This document shows positions 8,354 through 16,504 of a DNA stretch of 64,000 nucleotides, piece after piece. Each line of letters opens with the position of its first letter. Position 1 is the first letter of the stretch. The notes under the pieces are model-generated. The model did not search any database. It saw only the letters and a list, made by a program, of their open reading frames with translations, and was not told the DNA's origin. Position numbers and translations under genes: made by a program. Source of the stretch: an uncultured Streptococcus sp. (GTDB taxonomy: Bacteria > Bacillota > Bacilli > Lactobacillales > Streptococcaceae); the NCBI RefSeq assembly GCF_905372115.1, contig NZ_CAJPNR010000002.1, positions 72,872 to 136,871 of the forward strand, given 5' to 3'.

Positions 8354-9434
8354 GTGCGAAAAACTTCTGCCAAAACTGACGGAACCAAGCCCATGAACGC
8401 AAGAGAAAGGATGGTCGATCCAGCAATTTCTTGAACCGAGCAATCTCTGCCTTTACCTGTTTATAAGCACTCCGCCCCTTTCGAGCATAAGGGCTCTTAG
8501 CTGAACGATAGCCCAGCGGACCACGATTATTCTGAGGTGATTTGAACTTGCGGCCGCCATTTTCAATGACAAGCCTGCGAAAGCGAGGATCCCAGACTGG
8601 AGGCGTTTTGACATCGTAGCGGGTATGAGAAGCCTGATTACCCGGCCGGTTATGCTCACCGTAGTTAAAGCTGGCGCCATTCACAATACCATTTTGGCTA
8701 GCCCCCTCTGGATCGATAATATTGAGAAAACGACCTGTCTGATCCAAAATAAACTCTGTATGAAAATCAATCAGGATTTTTATATTGGCCTGACTTGCTT
8801 GACCATCCGGATAGATAGCTTGACTAGACATCTTATCAATATAGGCTTTATTATGCAAGCGAGAGGATTCTTGAAAGTTATAAGGCAGCGCTGGAAAAGC
8901 CTTTAGATAGGAGGCCAAGGCTTCTGCATCTGTCATACCAATCTGACGGTAGTGATCTCTGACCCACTGGGCCTGCTGGCAGGAAATGACATAGCGAAAC
9001 TGATGTAGCTGCCTTTTGAGCTTTTGATTGCCATCCCTTTGGCTGAAATCATCTGCCGGGAAAGCCTGTCGTAAGGTGCTTGAAAAAATCTGCCAAAAGC
9101 CATCATGTGGTGTTAGGTTTGGAGCAATCCGAGCCAGCAAAAAATCCGTCTCTGCCTTGTTTCCACTCAACTCCTCAGGCATATTAACAAGATTCATAGC
9201 CAAAACCAGCAACTCCTGAGCTCCTAACCTGCTGATCTGAGCCTGCTCAGCCTGCCAGAGCTCTTGAAAGAAAGGACTGCCAAAAAGCTGAGCCTCCTGC
9301 AGGTAATCTCCTTCTTCTGGCACTTTTTTCCCTTGCTCACCAATCTCTTCAAAAACTCGTTCCAGCGCTGTTTGAGACCAACCGATTGATTGCAATTGCT
9401 GAAAGAGATGTTCTTTCCCTTCTTTCGGACACAT
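8337..9434 (-). CDS. Streptococcal DUF3114-like protein, function unknown
   Basis: A 365-aa cytoplasmic-looking protein with no signal peptide or clear membrane segment. The middle contains FRYVISCQQAQWVRDHYR and a motif-rich stretch SYLKAFPALPYNFQESSRLHN; the C-terminal third has DPEGASQNGIVNGASFNYG and a basic region rich in R and K (PQNNRGPLGYRSAKSPYARKGR). The pattern resembles the DUF3114 family found mainly in streptococci; I know of no function. The start is well supported by AAAGGAGG seven bases upstream. It is monocistronic and convergent with tpx. Codon use and GC look like the neighbouring core genes. Confidence 0.55.
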   Translation of the reverse strand: MCPKEGKEHLFQQLQSIGWSQTALERVFEEIGEQGKKVPEEGDYLQEAQLFGSPFFQELWQAEQAQISRLGAQELLVLAMNLVNMPEELSGNKAETDFLLARIAPNLTPHDGFWQIFSSTLRQAFPADDFSQRDGNQKLKRQLHQFRYVISCQQAQWVRDHYRQIGMTDAEALASYLKAFPALPYNFQESSRLHNKAYIDKMSSQAIYPDGQASQANIKILIDFHTEFILDQTGRFLNIIDPEGASQNGIVNGASFNYGEHNRPGNQASHTRYDVKTPPVWDPRFRRLVIENGGRKFKSPQNNRGPLGYRSAKSPYARKGRSAYKQVKAEIARFKKLLDRPSFLLRSWAWFRQFWQKFFAQKNTD

Positions 9435-9470
9435 GGCTCCCCTCCTTTCTTTTTTCTATTATACCTACAT

Positions 9471-9499
9471 AGAAAACCGCCCGTCAAGCAACGAGCGGT
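9471..9499 (-). terminator. Terminator of the Bsp-repeat surface protein gene
   Basis: The 8-bp stem ACCGCCCG/CGAGCGGT (9476-9483 with 9492-9499) is followed by a short U-rich run on the minus strand, 20 bp past the stop. Confidence 0.75.
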
Positions 9500-9518
9500 C
9501 TTCTTATTCACGAATTTC

Positions 9519-12092
9519 TTATCCTTTGATGGCAATAAAGGGGGAACCTTCTGTATTATCCGTCGGATCGACACTCTTGACCCCAAAGAGATAGTCTACT
9601 GGATACCAGCCATTATTAGCTGCATTATAAGGGTCACGGACATAGGTTTTTCCATTGTCATAGCCTTTAAGAACTAGCTCATGGGTGACTGGATAATGGG
9701 CAAAGATGCTAGTACCAACGGCACCTAGGACATGATGCCCCTGCGAAAGCACTTCTTTGACTGCAGAAGCTGTAAACAGGGTCTCAGTCGTCAGATCCCA
9801 GTGCTGGGCAGCTCGGACTATACCACGGCTGCTGGTGCCAAATCCATCTTTATTAAATTCATTGGTATGGTTATATAGGTAATCCGCAACAGTTGTCGGA
9901 AGCACTTCTGTCCCAGTAATCCCAGAAATAACCATGGCTAGCGTTGTCGGCACGCATCCTGTCGCATCCATGCTGTAAGGACCATACTTCCTGCCGCCCC
10001 AGCGACCATCACGCTGTGAGTAGTATGGAGTATTGTAAACTGCTATGGAGACCTGGGTCATAGTAGCATCAACAGCGATGAGCTGACCATTGTCCTGCTT
10101 ATAGTAAAGATGAATCTTGTACTCGCCGGTAGAAAGCTTATGGTCACTAGCTCGGACCGTGATCTTATAGGTGCCATTTGCCTGCTTTTGGGCCAAATAC
10201 CACTTGACATCATCCTGATCCTTATCTGTGGACCAAGTTGGCAGATATACTGCTTGAATTCCGCCTGGATTGGAGACATTTGTCACAACTACATCAAAAG
10301 TTCCTGTTCGAGCATTATTGTTTTGGATATTGATTTTTCCAGTCGCACGGATGTTTTCAGGTGCTACAGAAACCATCAGCTTCTCGCCACCTGCACCTTG
10401 CATCTGGCCATCCTCGTTCAGATAGTAAAGATGAACCTTGTACTCACCTACTGAAAACTTATGATCCTGAGCTCGGACATGTTTTTTGTAGGTACCGTCA
10501 GCTTGGCGCTCAGCGATGTACCACTGCACATCGTCTTGGTCATCCTTGCTGGACCATGTCGGCAGGTAGACCGCCTTCAGGCCATCCGGTGCGACAATAT
10601 CTGACACGACAATATCAAATTCGCCTGTCTGCGGATTGTTGTTCTGAATGGTGATTTTTCCCTGTGGCTGTGCGCGAGTAACTACCGTCTTAGCCGAACC
10701 TGCACCCTGCAGCTGTCCTGCATCATTCACGAAATAGAGATGAACATTATACTCGCCCAAGGAGTTCTTGTGGTCGCGGTAGCTGACGTGTTTGAAATAG
10801 GTCCCATCGGCGCGTCTTTCGGCTGTATACCACTGAACATCGTCTTGGTCGTTATTGGTGGACCAAGTTGGAAGACTAACAGACTTCAGACCATCTGGGG
10901 CGACGATATCTGACACGACAATATCAAATTCACCTGTCTGCGGATTGTTGTTCTGAATGGTGATTTTACCCTGTGGCTGGGCGCGAGTAACCTCTGTCTT
11001 AGCCGAACCTGCACCCTGCAGCTGGCCTGCATCATTCACAAAATAAAGGTGGACATTGTACTCGCCCAAGGAGTTCTTGTGGTTGCGGTGGCTGACATGT
11101 TTGAAATAGGTCCCATCAGCACGTCTTTCGGCCGTGTACCACTGCACGTCGTCTTGGTCGTTAACAGCTGACCAAGTCGGTAGGTAGACCGCCTTCAGGC
11201 CATCCGGGGCAACAATATCAGAAACGACTATATCAAATTCACCTGTCTGCGGATTGTTGTTCTGAATGGTGATTTTACCCTGTGGCTGGGCGCGAGTAAC
11301 CTCTGTCTTAGCCGAACCTGCACCCTGCAGCTGGCCTGCATCATTCACAAAATAGAGGTGAACATTGTACTCGCCCAAGGAGTTCTTATGATTGCGGTAG
11401 CTGACATGCTTGAAATAGGTCCCATCGGCCCGCCGTTCAGCGGTGTACCACTGCACATCGTCCTGGTCATCCTTGCTGGACCAAGTCGGTAGGTAGACCG
11501 CCTTCAGGCCATCCGGTGCGACAATATCGGACACGACAATATCAAATTCACCTGTCTGTGAATTGTTGTTCTGAATGGTAATCTTTCCTTGTGGCTTTTT
11601 GACTTCTGCTGCTGCCAAGGGGCGCTCTGTAGCAGAAGCTGCTTGCGCTGGCTGATTAGAAGCATCACTTTTTTCTGAGTTCTCAGCTACAGCAGGTTGA
11701 TTCTCTGTAGAAGCTACAGTATCACTTTTCGGCCGGGCATTTTCTACAGGATCAGAAGAAGTAAACTGAGCACTGATACCGGAAGACGTAGATACCTGAC
11801 CAGCGTCAGGACTAACAGCCTCCGGTGCTGGTGCAGCCTTATCCATGCTTGACAGACTGGTTTCTGTTACAGTTGGAGTTGCAGCTGTGCTTGCTTGGTT
11901 CTCCACAGCCTGGCTGACAGCGACACTGTCAGCTGTCTGACTAGGTGCTAGCTGATCTGCCTGAACCGCTCCACTTCCAAGAAAGGCCAGACCAGTCGCA
12001 ATCGCTACAGAGACTGCTCCCAGACTGCATTTGCGGATGCCAAAACGAATAAACTTCTCTGCTCGAGACGCCATCATTCGTCTTTTTTTCAT
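9519..12092 (-). CDS. Secreted Bsp-repeat protein with C-terminal C39-like cysteine peptidase domain
   Basis: An 857-aa exported protein. The N-terminus is a long YSIRK-like signal (EKFIRFGIRKCSLGAVSVA) cut near VQADQ, followed by a Thr/Ser/Ala-rich linker to about residue 165. Five consecutive GBS Bsp-like domains follow, each starting GKI(T/N)IQNNN and containing LPTWS..(D/N)DQDDV(Q/K)WY; the first four are nearly identical. The last ~170 residues form a papain-like peptidase_C39_2 domain with Cys in GCVPTTLAMV, His in THELVLKGYD and Asp in VRDPYN. No LPXTG or choline-binding repeats are present, so it is released or held by the Bsp domains. Start chosen at the ATG after AAAAGGAGA. A role in the cell wall or peptide hydrolysis is likely; the substrate is unknown. 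Confidence 0.8.
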   Translation of the reverse strand: MKKRRMMASRAEKFIRFGIRKCSLGAVSVAIATGLAFLGSGAVQADQLAPSQTADSVAVSQAVENQASTAATPTVTETSLSSMDKAAPAPEAVSPDAGQVSTSSGISAQFTSSDPVENARPKSDTVASTENQPAVAENSEKSDASNQPAQAASATERPLAAAEVKKPQGKITIQNNNSQTGEFDIVVSDIVAPDGLKAVYLPTWSSKDDQDDVQWYTAERRADGTYFKHVSYRNHKNSLGEYNVHLYFVNDAGQLQGAGSAKTEVTRAQPQGKITIQNNNPQTGEFDIVVSDIVAPDGLKAVYLPTWSAVNDQDDVQWYTAERRADGTYFKHVSHRNHKNSLGEYNVHLYFVNDAGQLQGAGSAKTEVTRAQPQGKITIQNNNPQTGEFDIVVSDIVAPDGLKSVSLPTWSTNNDQDDVQWYTAERRADGTYFKHVSYRDHKNSLGEYNVHLYFVNDAGQLQGAGSAKTVVTRAQPQGKITIQNNNPQTGEFDIVVSDIVAPDGLKAVYLPTWSSKDDQDDVQWYIAERQADGTYKKHVRAQDHKFSVGEYKVHLYYLNEDGQMQGAGGEKLMVSVAPENIRATGKINIQNNNARTGTFDVVVTNVSNPGGIQAVYLPTWSTDKDQDDVKWYLAQKQANGTYKITVRASDHKLSTGEYKIHLYYKQDNGQLIAVDATMTQVSIAVYNTPYYSQRDGRWGGRKYGPYSMDATGCVPTTLAMVISGITGTEVLPTTVADYLYNHTNEFNKDGFGTSSRGIVRAAQHWDLTTETLFTASAVKEVLSQGHHVLGAVGTSIFAHYPVTHELVLKGYDNGKTYVRDPYNAANNGWYPVDYLFGVKSVDPTDNTEGSPFIAIKG
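10353..11588 (-). repeat. Tandem 309-bp coding repeats (Bsp-like domains)
   Basis: Identical landmark sequence CTGTGGCTG recurs at 10662, 10971 and 11280, with a variant at about 11589, giving an exact 309-bp (103-codon) period. The units between 10662 and 11588 are nearly identical in DNA; the unit below 10662 diverges in its second half, and a fifth diverged unit lies below 10353. This indicates recent duplication or gene conversion. Confidence 0.9.
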
Positions 12093-12191
12093 AATAGGAT
12101 TCTCCTTTTGCAAAAAAGTAAAAAGCAAGCCAAATTTTCTGCAAACCAGCTAAAGAATTTTTACTTTTTATTTTTTAAATCGTACGCTTTG

Positions 12192-12220
12192 ATTATATAA
12201 TAATCGCAAAACGATTACAA
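12192..12220 (-). promoter_or_regulatory. Promoter of the Bsp-repeat gene with internal dyad
   Basis: On the minus strand, -35 TTGTAA (12215-12220), a 17-bp spacer and -10 TATAAT (12192-12197). The spacer holds the inverted repeat AATCG-N5-CGATT (12202-12216), placed where a repressor could block the promoter. Confidence 0.65.
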
Positions 12221-12320
12221 GCGAATGAAGAAAATCTAAACATCAAAGAAAGGCTTAGACACTGTATTCTTGCAGCGATTTTTGTTATACTAATGATAGA
12301 AAGTTCAGCGAGGATGCAAG

Positions 12321-12968
12321 ATGACCCCAAATAAAGAAGACTATCTCAAGTGTATCTATGAGATTGGCAGCCGCCACAAAAAAATCACCAATAAAGAAAT
12401 CGCCCAGCTCATGCAGGTTTCACCTCCGGCTGTGACGGAAATGATGAAAAAAATGCTGGCGGAAGAACTTCTGGTCAAGGATAAAAAAGCCGGCTACCTG
12501 CTGACTGATTTGGGTCTAAGGCTAGTTTCCGACCTCTACCGTAAGCACCGACTGATTGAGGTCTTTCTGGTCAACCATCTCGGCTACTCGACTGATGAAA
12601 TCCATGAGGAAGCCGAAGTCCTAGAGCACACTGTTTCTGAGCGCTTCGTTGAGCGTCTGGATGCCATGCTCCAGCACCCCAAGACCTGTCCTCACGGAGG
12701 CACCATACCGGCCAAGGGAGAGCTTCTGGACGAAGAAAACCAACTGACTCTGGAAGAGGCTTCTGCTCCTGGCGACTATATCATCAAACGGGTGCATGAC
12801 GACTTTGACTTACTCAAATACTTGGAAAAATACAACCTGCAAATCGGCCAAACCATCACTTTCATCCAATACGATTCTTTCGCTCAGGTCTATTTTCTTA
12901 AGACAGAAACCCAAGAAATCCAAATTAATCCTATGATTGCCCAGCAGATTTATGTAGAAAAACTATAA
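12321..12968 (+). CDS. DtxR/MntR-family metalloregulator (ScaR/SloR type)
   Basis: A 215-aa iron/manganese-dependent repressor with three parts. The N-terminal winged helix (residues 1-60) includes the recognition segment MQVSPPAVTEMMKKM. A dimerisation and metal-binding domain contains HRLIEVFLVNHLGY and the CPHGG segment. A C-terminal FeoA/SH3-like domain runs from about residue 150 (LEEASAPGDYIIKRV). It is expected to sense Mn(II) and repress ssaACB through the palindrome at 5095-5117. It has an extended -10 (TGTTATACT, 12283-12291). It is monocistronic and lies 5 kb from its presumed target, separated by the Bsp-repeat gene. Called ssaR/scaR/sloR in relatives. Confidence 0.9.
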   Translation: MTPNKEDYLKCIYEIGSRHKKITNKEIAQLMQVSPPAVTEMMKKMLAEELLVKDKKAGYLLTDLGLRLVSDLYRKHRLIEVFLVNHLGYSTDEIHEEAEVLEHTVSERFVERLDAMLQHPKTCPHGGTIPAKGELLDEENQLTLEEASAPGDYIIKRVHDDFDLLKYLEKYNLQIGQTITFIQYDSFAQVYFLKTETQEIQINPMIAQQIYVEKL

Positions 12969-12970
12969 AC

Positions 12971-13009
12971 AAAACCCAGTTCAGACTTTTTAGTCTAAGC
13001 TGGGTTTTT
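12971..13009 (+). terminator. Terminator of the metalloregulator gene
   Basis: Stem AAAACCCAG-TTCAGACT paired with AGTCTAAG-CTGGGTTTT, ending in a T run, 2 bp after the stop. Confidence 0.88.
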
Positions 13010-13010
13010 A

Positions 13011-13039
13011 TTGACAAAAATAAGATGCTAGAATATAAT
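13011..13039 (+). promoter_or_regulatory. Near-consensus sigma-A promoter of the MarR/EVE operon
   Basis: -35 TTGACA (13011-13016), exactly 17 bp, -10 TATAAT (13034-13039). Both hexamers are perfect, implying strong expression unless repressed, plausibly by the MarR protein itself. Confidence 0.9.
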
Positions 13040-13073
13040 AAGCATACTTACAAAATATCTAGAGGGAAAGCTA

Positions 13074-13535
13074 ATGGAAAAATCTCAGTTTAACTCCATC
13101 TACAAGGATGAATACAAAAAATCAACCGGTCTGCTCTTTATCCGTGCCTACCACAAGTGGCATGGGCTGATAAAAAACAAACTGAGAACGATTGATTTGA
13201 CCCATCCCCAATTTGTCGTTCTGACCACTCTTGCAGCGCTTCTGCGTCAGCAAGAATGGGTTAGTCAGACCGATATTGCCCGATTTTCTGACATGGATGT
13301 TATGACCGTATCCCAAATCATCCGCCTCTTGGTCAAGAAAGGTTTGATCATGCGGGAAGTCCATCCCAAGGACAGCCGCGCCAACATCATACTTCTAACG
13401 GATACGGGGCTGCAAAAGGTCAACCAAGCCCTTCCTCTAGTAGAAGGTATTGATCAGGCATTCTTTGGAAAATTAGAAGATAAAACAGAAATATTAAACA
13501 AACTCTTAATAGAACTGGAGGCAGAAAATGACTAG
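13074..13535 (+). CDS. MarR-family transcriptional regulator
   Basis: A 153-aa protein with the MarR winged-helix fold: an N-terminal helix, then LTHPQFVVLTTLAALL, the recognition region SQTDIARFSDMDVMTVSQIIRLLVKKGLI, and the wing with the family motif HPKDSRAN. It lacks an obvious redox cysteine, so a small-molecule ligand is more likely than peroxide sensing. It is the first gene of a two-gene operon with an EVE-domain protein, overlapping it by 8 bp. Autoregulation from the consensus promoter is inferred from family habit. Confidence 0.85.
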   Translation: MEKSQFNSIYKDEYKKSTGLLFIRAYHKWHGLIKNKLRTIDLTHPQFVVLTTLAALLRQQEWVSQTDIARFSDMDVMTVSQIIRLLVKKGLIMREVHPKDSRANIILLTDTGLQKVNQALPLVEGIDQAFFGKLEDKTEILNKLLIELEAEND

Positions 13536-13953
13536 ATTTTGGATTGGTGTCGTATCAAAAGAACATGTACTAAGAGGTGTAGAAGGTGGATTTTGCCAAG
13601 TCTGCCATGGTAAGAAAGCACCGCTGAACCGAATGAAAAAGGGGGACTTTCTTTTGTACTACAGTCCCAAGTATCAGCTGAATGGTCAGGAAAAATTGCA
13701 GGCCTTTACAGCAATTGGCAAGATTCTAGATGACACTGCCTACCAAGTAGAGATGTTCGAAGGCTTTGTCCCATTTCTGCGAGATGTCAGCTACTACCAG
13801 CCTGTCAAAGACTGCCCCATTGACCAGGTCCGACAACATCCTCAGTGGCGCCAATATGCTTCTCAGATAAGATACGGACATTTCGAAGTTTCGAAGGACT
13901 TCTTCCTTTATGTTTTTGAGCAAATGAAACTAGAAAGCACTGCACATCAGTAA
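13528..13953 (+). CDS. EVE/PUA-like domain protein
   Basis: A 141-aa single-domain protein matching the EVE (UPF0310, PUA-like) fold: the N-terminal FWIGVVSKEHVLRGVEGGFCQ, the KGDFLLYYSPK core and the strand AFTAIGKILDDTAYQ. EVE domains bind modified bases in DNA or RNA; free-standing ones are of unclear role. It overlaps the MarR gene by 8 bp, so translational coupling is likely and the regulator probably controls it. A short ribosome site AACTGGAGG lies within the end of marR. Confidence 0.75.
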   Translation: MTRFWIGVVSKEHVLRGVEGGFCQVCHGKKAPLNRMKKGDFLLYYSPKYQLNGQEKLQAFTAIGKILDDTAYQVEMFEGFVPFLRDVSYYQPVKDCPIDQVRQHPQWRQYASQIRYGHFEVSKDFFLYVFEQMKLESTAHQ

Positions 13954-13998
13954 AAGCAGCTTCGTTTGACTTACACCTAAACCTTTACTCACCTGTCA

Positions 13999-14613
13999 TC
14001 AAATCAGCATAAAAGCCGATAAACTACCCACAACTACATTGGCTAGAGCATGCATAATCCAGCTTGCTAAAATGGAGCCATCAGATTTCTTTTCATTGAC
14101 AAAGCCCATATAGGCAGCGATGCCACCCGTACACAAAATGATGAGCAGGGTCTGCTGCCAAGAGAGCACTGTTATAAACATCAGGCCATGCAGTAGACCA
14201 AAAAGAGCAGCTTGTATGGTGTTGGCTACCACAAAGGATAAGCGGCTAGCCATTCTCTTTAAAAGAAAACCTCTGAAGAGCAGTTCTTCTGGCAGAGCAG
14301 TTTGAAACAGACTATAGATCAGAATAGCTGGCAAGGCTTGGAAGCCGAGGCCTGAAAAGTTTGAAGTCGCTGTCTTAAGACCTTTTACAGTAGTATATAG
14401 TAGCAAAAACGAAAGAACCAAGAAAAATAGCGAACCTAGCAAAATCCACAGCCAGATCTTTCGGCTGCCAGCATCTTTTAGTGGTTTTAAGCCAAGCCAT
14501 TCTAAAAATGGACTTTTTCTTCTAGCATTTATCAACCACCAAACAAAAGGAAGAAAAGCAAACAAAGCAATTTGAATCAGAGCATTCAGCATCTGTTGAA
14601 CTAGATTGTCCAT
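13999..14613 (-). CDS. CPBP-family intramembrane metalloprotease
   Basis: A 204-aa membrane protein with about six hydrophobic segments and the intact CPBP (CAAX protease and bacteriocin-processing) motifs: EELLFRG in ALPEELLFRGFLLKR, FGLLHG, and the third motif WIMHALAN. In lactic acid bacteria such proteins act in bacteriocin self-immunity or in processing of prenylated or peptide substrates; the target here is unknown. The ATG at 14613 is preceded by AAAGGAG; a longer upstream frame has no ribosome site. It stands alone with no bacteriocin gene nearby. Confidence 0.85.
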   Translation of the reverse strand: MDNLVQQMLNALIQIALFAFLPFVWWLINARRKSPFLEWLGLKPLKDAGSRKIWLWILLGSLFFLVLSFLLLYTTVKGLKTATSNFSGLGFQALPAILIYSLFQTALPEELLFRGFLLKRMASRLSFVVANTIQAALFGLLHGLMFITVLSWQQTLLIILCTGGIAAYMGFVNEKKSDGSILASWIMHALANVVVGSLSAFMLI

Positions 14614-15113
14614 GATAAGAGACTCCTTTCTTTTCTTTAATATGATTATACAAGACAAACTTCAAGAATTTATAAAGTAATTCTAAAATATTTCTAAAGA
14701 ATGATAGGAATCATAAACATAAACAAATCAAAGATTATTGCCACTTCCACTTGCTTACTATGCTTCTCATTTTTGGACTAAATGATGTCAAAAAACTCTT
14801 TAAAGGCCTATCTCAAAATCTAAGAAAAGTTGCAGATAAAAATAAGGCGATGAGTTTAAAAAAATAGAAAACCGACAATGAGTTAAAGAAAGAAAAAACT
14901 CCTAAAATTTTATCACACAAAGTCAAATGTTCAGCCTATCGATCCTAGATCATTTTCTTTTTAGTCAAATACTTCCAACTCCTGCTCATCCACTTCCTAC
15001 CCCTCGGGGTTTCAATTTTGCAGGCTTAGTACCATGCCAAAAACTGTTTTTTCCTTCTTGCCAACCCGCTTACATTTTGCTACAATGATGTCAAAAATCA
15101 GTAAGGAAAAATT
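14614..15113. other. Intergenic region with promoter of the nucleotidyltransferase gene
   Basis: No supported gene. The right end carries a rightward promoter: TTGCCA (15058-15063), 17 bp, TACAAT (15081-15086). The AT-rich centre (about 14690-14930) has a 35-codon open stretch starting at 14760 without any ribosome site, which I do not accept as a gene. Confidence 0.6.
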
Positions 15114-15911
15114 ATGCCACAACAACTCTTTAAAGAATTTGCCCAGCTAGGCCAAGTGGAAGCTATTGTTCTCGGTGGCTCTCGTGCTGGACAGCATTTT
15201 GACAAAGACTCAGACTATGATGTTTATATCTACTTGACAGATTCCATTGCTCCCTCGACTCGACGCGATATCCTCAGCAAGTACTGCTCCTACATGGAAA
15301 TCGGCAATCAGTTTTGGGAACTAGAGGATGACTGTGTGCTGAAGAGCAAGATCGAAATTGAGCTCATTTACCGTACACTGGATAGCTTTGATAAAGACCT
15401 GCAGACTGTCGTCCTAGACCACCAAGCCCAGCATGCCTACACCACCTGTATGTGGCACAATCTGCTCCACAGCAAAATCGTCTATGACCGAAATGGTCGC
15501 TATGAAGCACTTCAGAACAAGTACAGACAACCTTATCCAGCTGAACTCAAAAAGAATATTATTAAGAAGCAGCTCCTCTTACTCGATCAAGCCATGCCAG
15601 CTTTCTCCAAACAAATAGAAAAAGCGCTAAAGCGTCAGGACTTGCTCAGTATCAATCACCGTAGCAGTGAATTTTTTGCTTCCTATTTTGACTTGCTCTT
15701 CGCCCTAAACGAACAGACTCACCCTGGAGAAAAGAGAATGCTAGAGTTTGCAAAAACCAACTGCATGCTATTGCCTCAGTATTTCGAAGAAAATATACAG
15801 ACTTATTTTCAAAAGCTCTACACAGAGCCCGCTGAAGCTAGAAAGCTTATCAATCAGCTAGTGGCGACCATCAAACAAGTCATTCCTCAAGAAAATATTG
15901 ATTGTTTTTAG
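15114..15911 (+). CDS. Nucleotidyltransferase-fold protein with DUF4037-like C-terminal domain
   Basis: A 265-aa protein with a minimal nucleotidyltransferase domain: GGSRAGQHFDKDSDYDVYIY holds the GG(S/T)x(A/G)..D.SD.D pattern with two catalytic-type aspartates. The third acidic residue probably lies in the IEIELIYR strand. The C-terminal half is helical and fits the DUF4037 pattern (LLHSKIVYDRNGRYEALQ). Such proteins are relatives of aminoglycoside adenylyltransferases and of kanamycin-type transferases, but the substrate is unknown and a resistance role should not be assumed. Monocistronic, between a good promoter and a strong terminator. Confidence 0.75.
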   Translation: MPQQLFKEFAQLGQVEAIVLGGSRAGQHFDKDSDYDVYIYLTDSIAPSTRRDILSKYCSYMEIGNQFWELEDDCVLKSKIEIELIYRTLDSFDKDLQTVVLDHQAQHAYTTCMWHNLLHSKIVYDRNGRYEALQNKYRQPYPAELKKNIIKKQLLLLDQAMPAFSKQIEKALKRQDLLSINHRSSEFFASYFDLLFALNEQTHPGEKRMLEFAKTNCMLLPQYFEENIQTYFQKLYTEPAEARKLINQLVATIKQVIPQENIDCF

Positions 15912-15960
15912 TAATGTTGTCGGAAACTATACATTCATTGCTGCAGAAGCTAAAAAAATT

Positions 15961-15990
15961 AGGAGCTTGAACATTAGTGTTCAAGCTCCT
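15961..15990. terminator. Bidirectional terminator between the nucleotidyltransferase gene and dtd
   Basis: A perfect 13-bp stem (15961-15973 with 15978-15990) with a TTAG loop. A T run follows rightward and an A tract (15953-15959) precedes, so it serves both convergent units. Confidence 0.92.
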
Positions 15991-16004
15991 TTTCATGCTT
16001 CTTA

Positions 16005-16448
16005 TCAGCGATTCTTTGTATCCAAGATAATGGTCACTGGGCCATCATTGACTAGTTCTACCTGCATGTCTGCCCCAAAAATCCCCGTCCGAGTCAGCAC
16101 CTCCTGCTGCAAGGCAAGATTGAAGGCGTCATAAAAATTGCTAGCCATCTCTGGCGGAGCAGCCTTGACAAAGGCTGGCCGATTTCCCTTTTTGGTATCT
16201 GCATGCAGAGTGAATTGAGAAATCGACAAAATCTCTCCAGCAATGTCCTTGATAGACAGGTTCATCTTGCGCTCAGCATCGGAAAAAATCCGCATATTGA
16301 CAATCTTCCTGACTGCATAATCCATATCCTCCTGACTATCGTCAGGCCCTACGCCTACTAGGAGCAGGAGACCTTGTCCAATACTGCTGTGCAGCTGCTG
16401 GTCAATGCTGACCTGAGCACGTTTTACGCGCTGAATCACTATTTTCAT
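16005..16448 (-). CDS. dtd: D-aminoacyl-tRNA deacylase
   Basis: A 147-aa DTD that hydrolyses D-aminoacyl-tRNA (D-Tyr, Asp and others) and glycyl-tRNA(Ala), keeping D-amino acids out of protein. The active-site motif SQFTLHA is intact near residue 78, and the cross-subunit motif region reads NDGPVTI near the C-terminus. The length is normal. It lies 56 bp downstream of the rel gene in the same direction, the usual firmicute arrangement, and ends at a shared bidirectional terminator. Confidence 0.95.
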   Translation of the reverse strand: MKIVIQRVKRAQVSIDQQLHSSIGQGLLLLVGVGPDDSQEDMDYAVRKIVNMRIFSDAERKMNLSIKDIAGEILSISQFTLHADTKKGNRPAFVKAAPPEMASNFYDAFNLALQQEVLTRTGIFGADMQVELVNDGPVTIILDTKNR

Positions 16449-16504
16449 ATCTTTTCCTTTGATTTAACGGTAACTTATAGCTAGATAATGATTTCTGAAA
16501 TAGA

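Noticed and set aside
10050..11588. Regular repeats suggestive of a CRISPR or satellite array
   Set aside because: The 309-bp period is an exact codon multiple and encodes the Bsp-like protein domains; there are no short repeats with unique spacers.
14760..14867. 35-codon open frame (MLLIFGLNDVKKLFKG...) in the gap after the CPBP gene
   Set aside because: No ribosome site or promoter, and the composition is not distinct from random AT-rich DNA.
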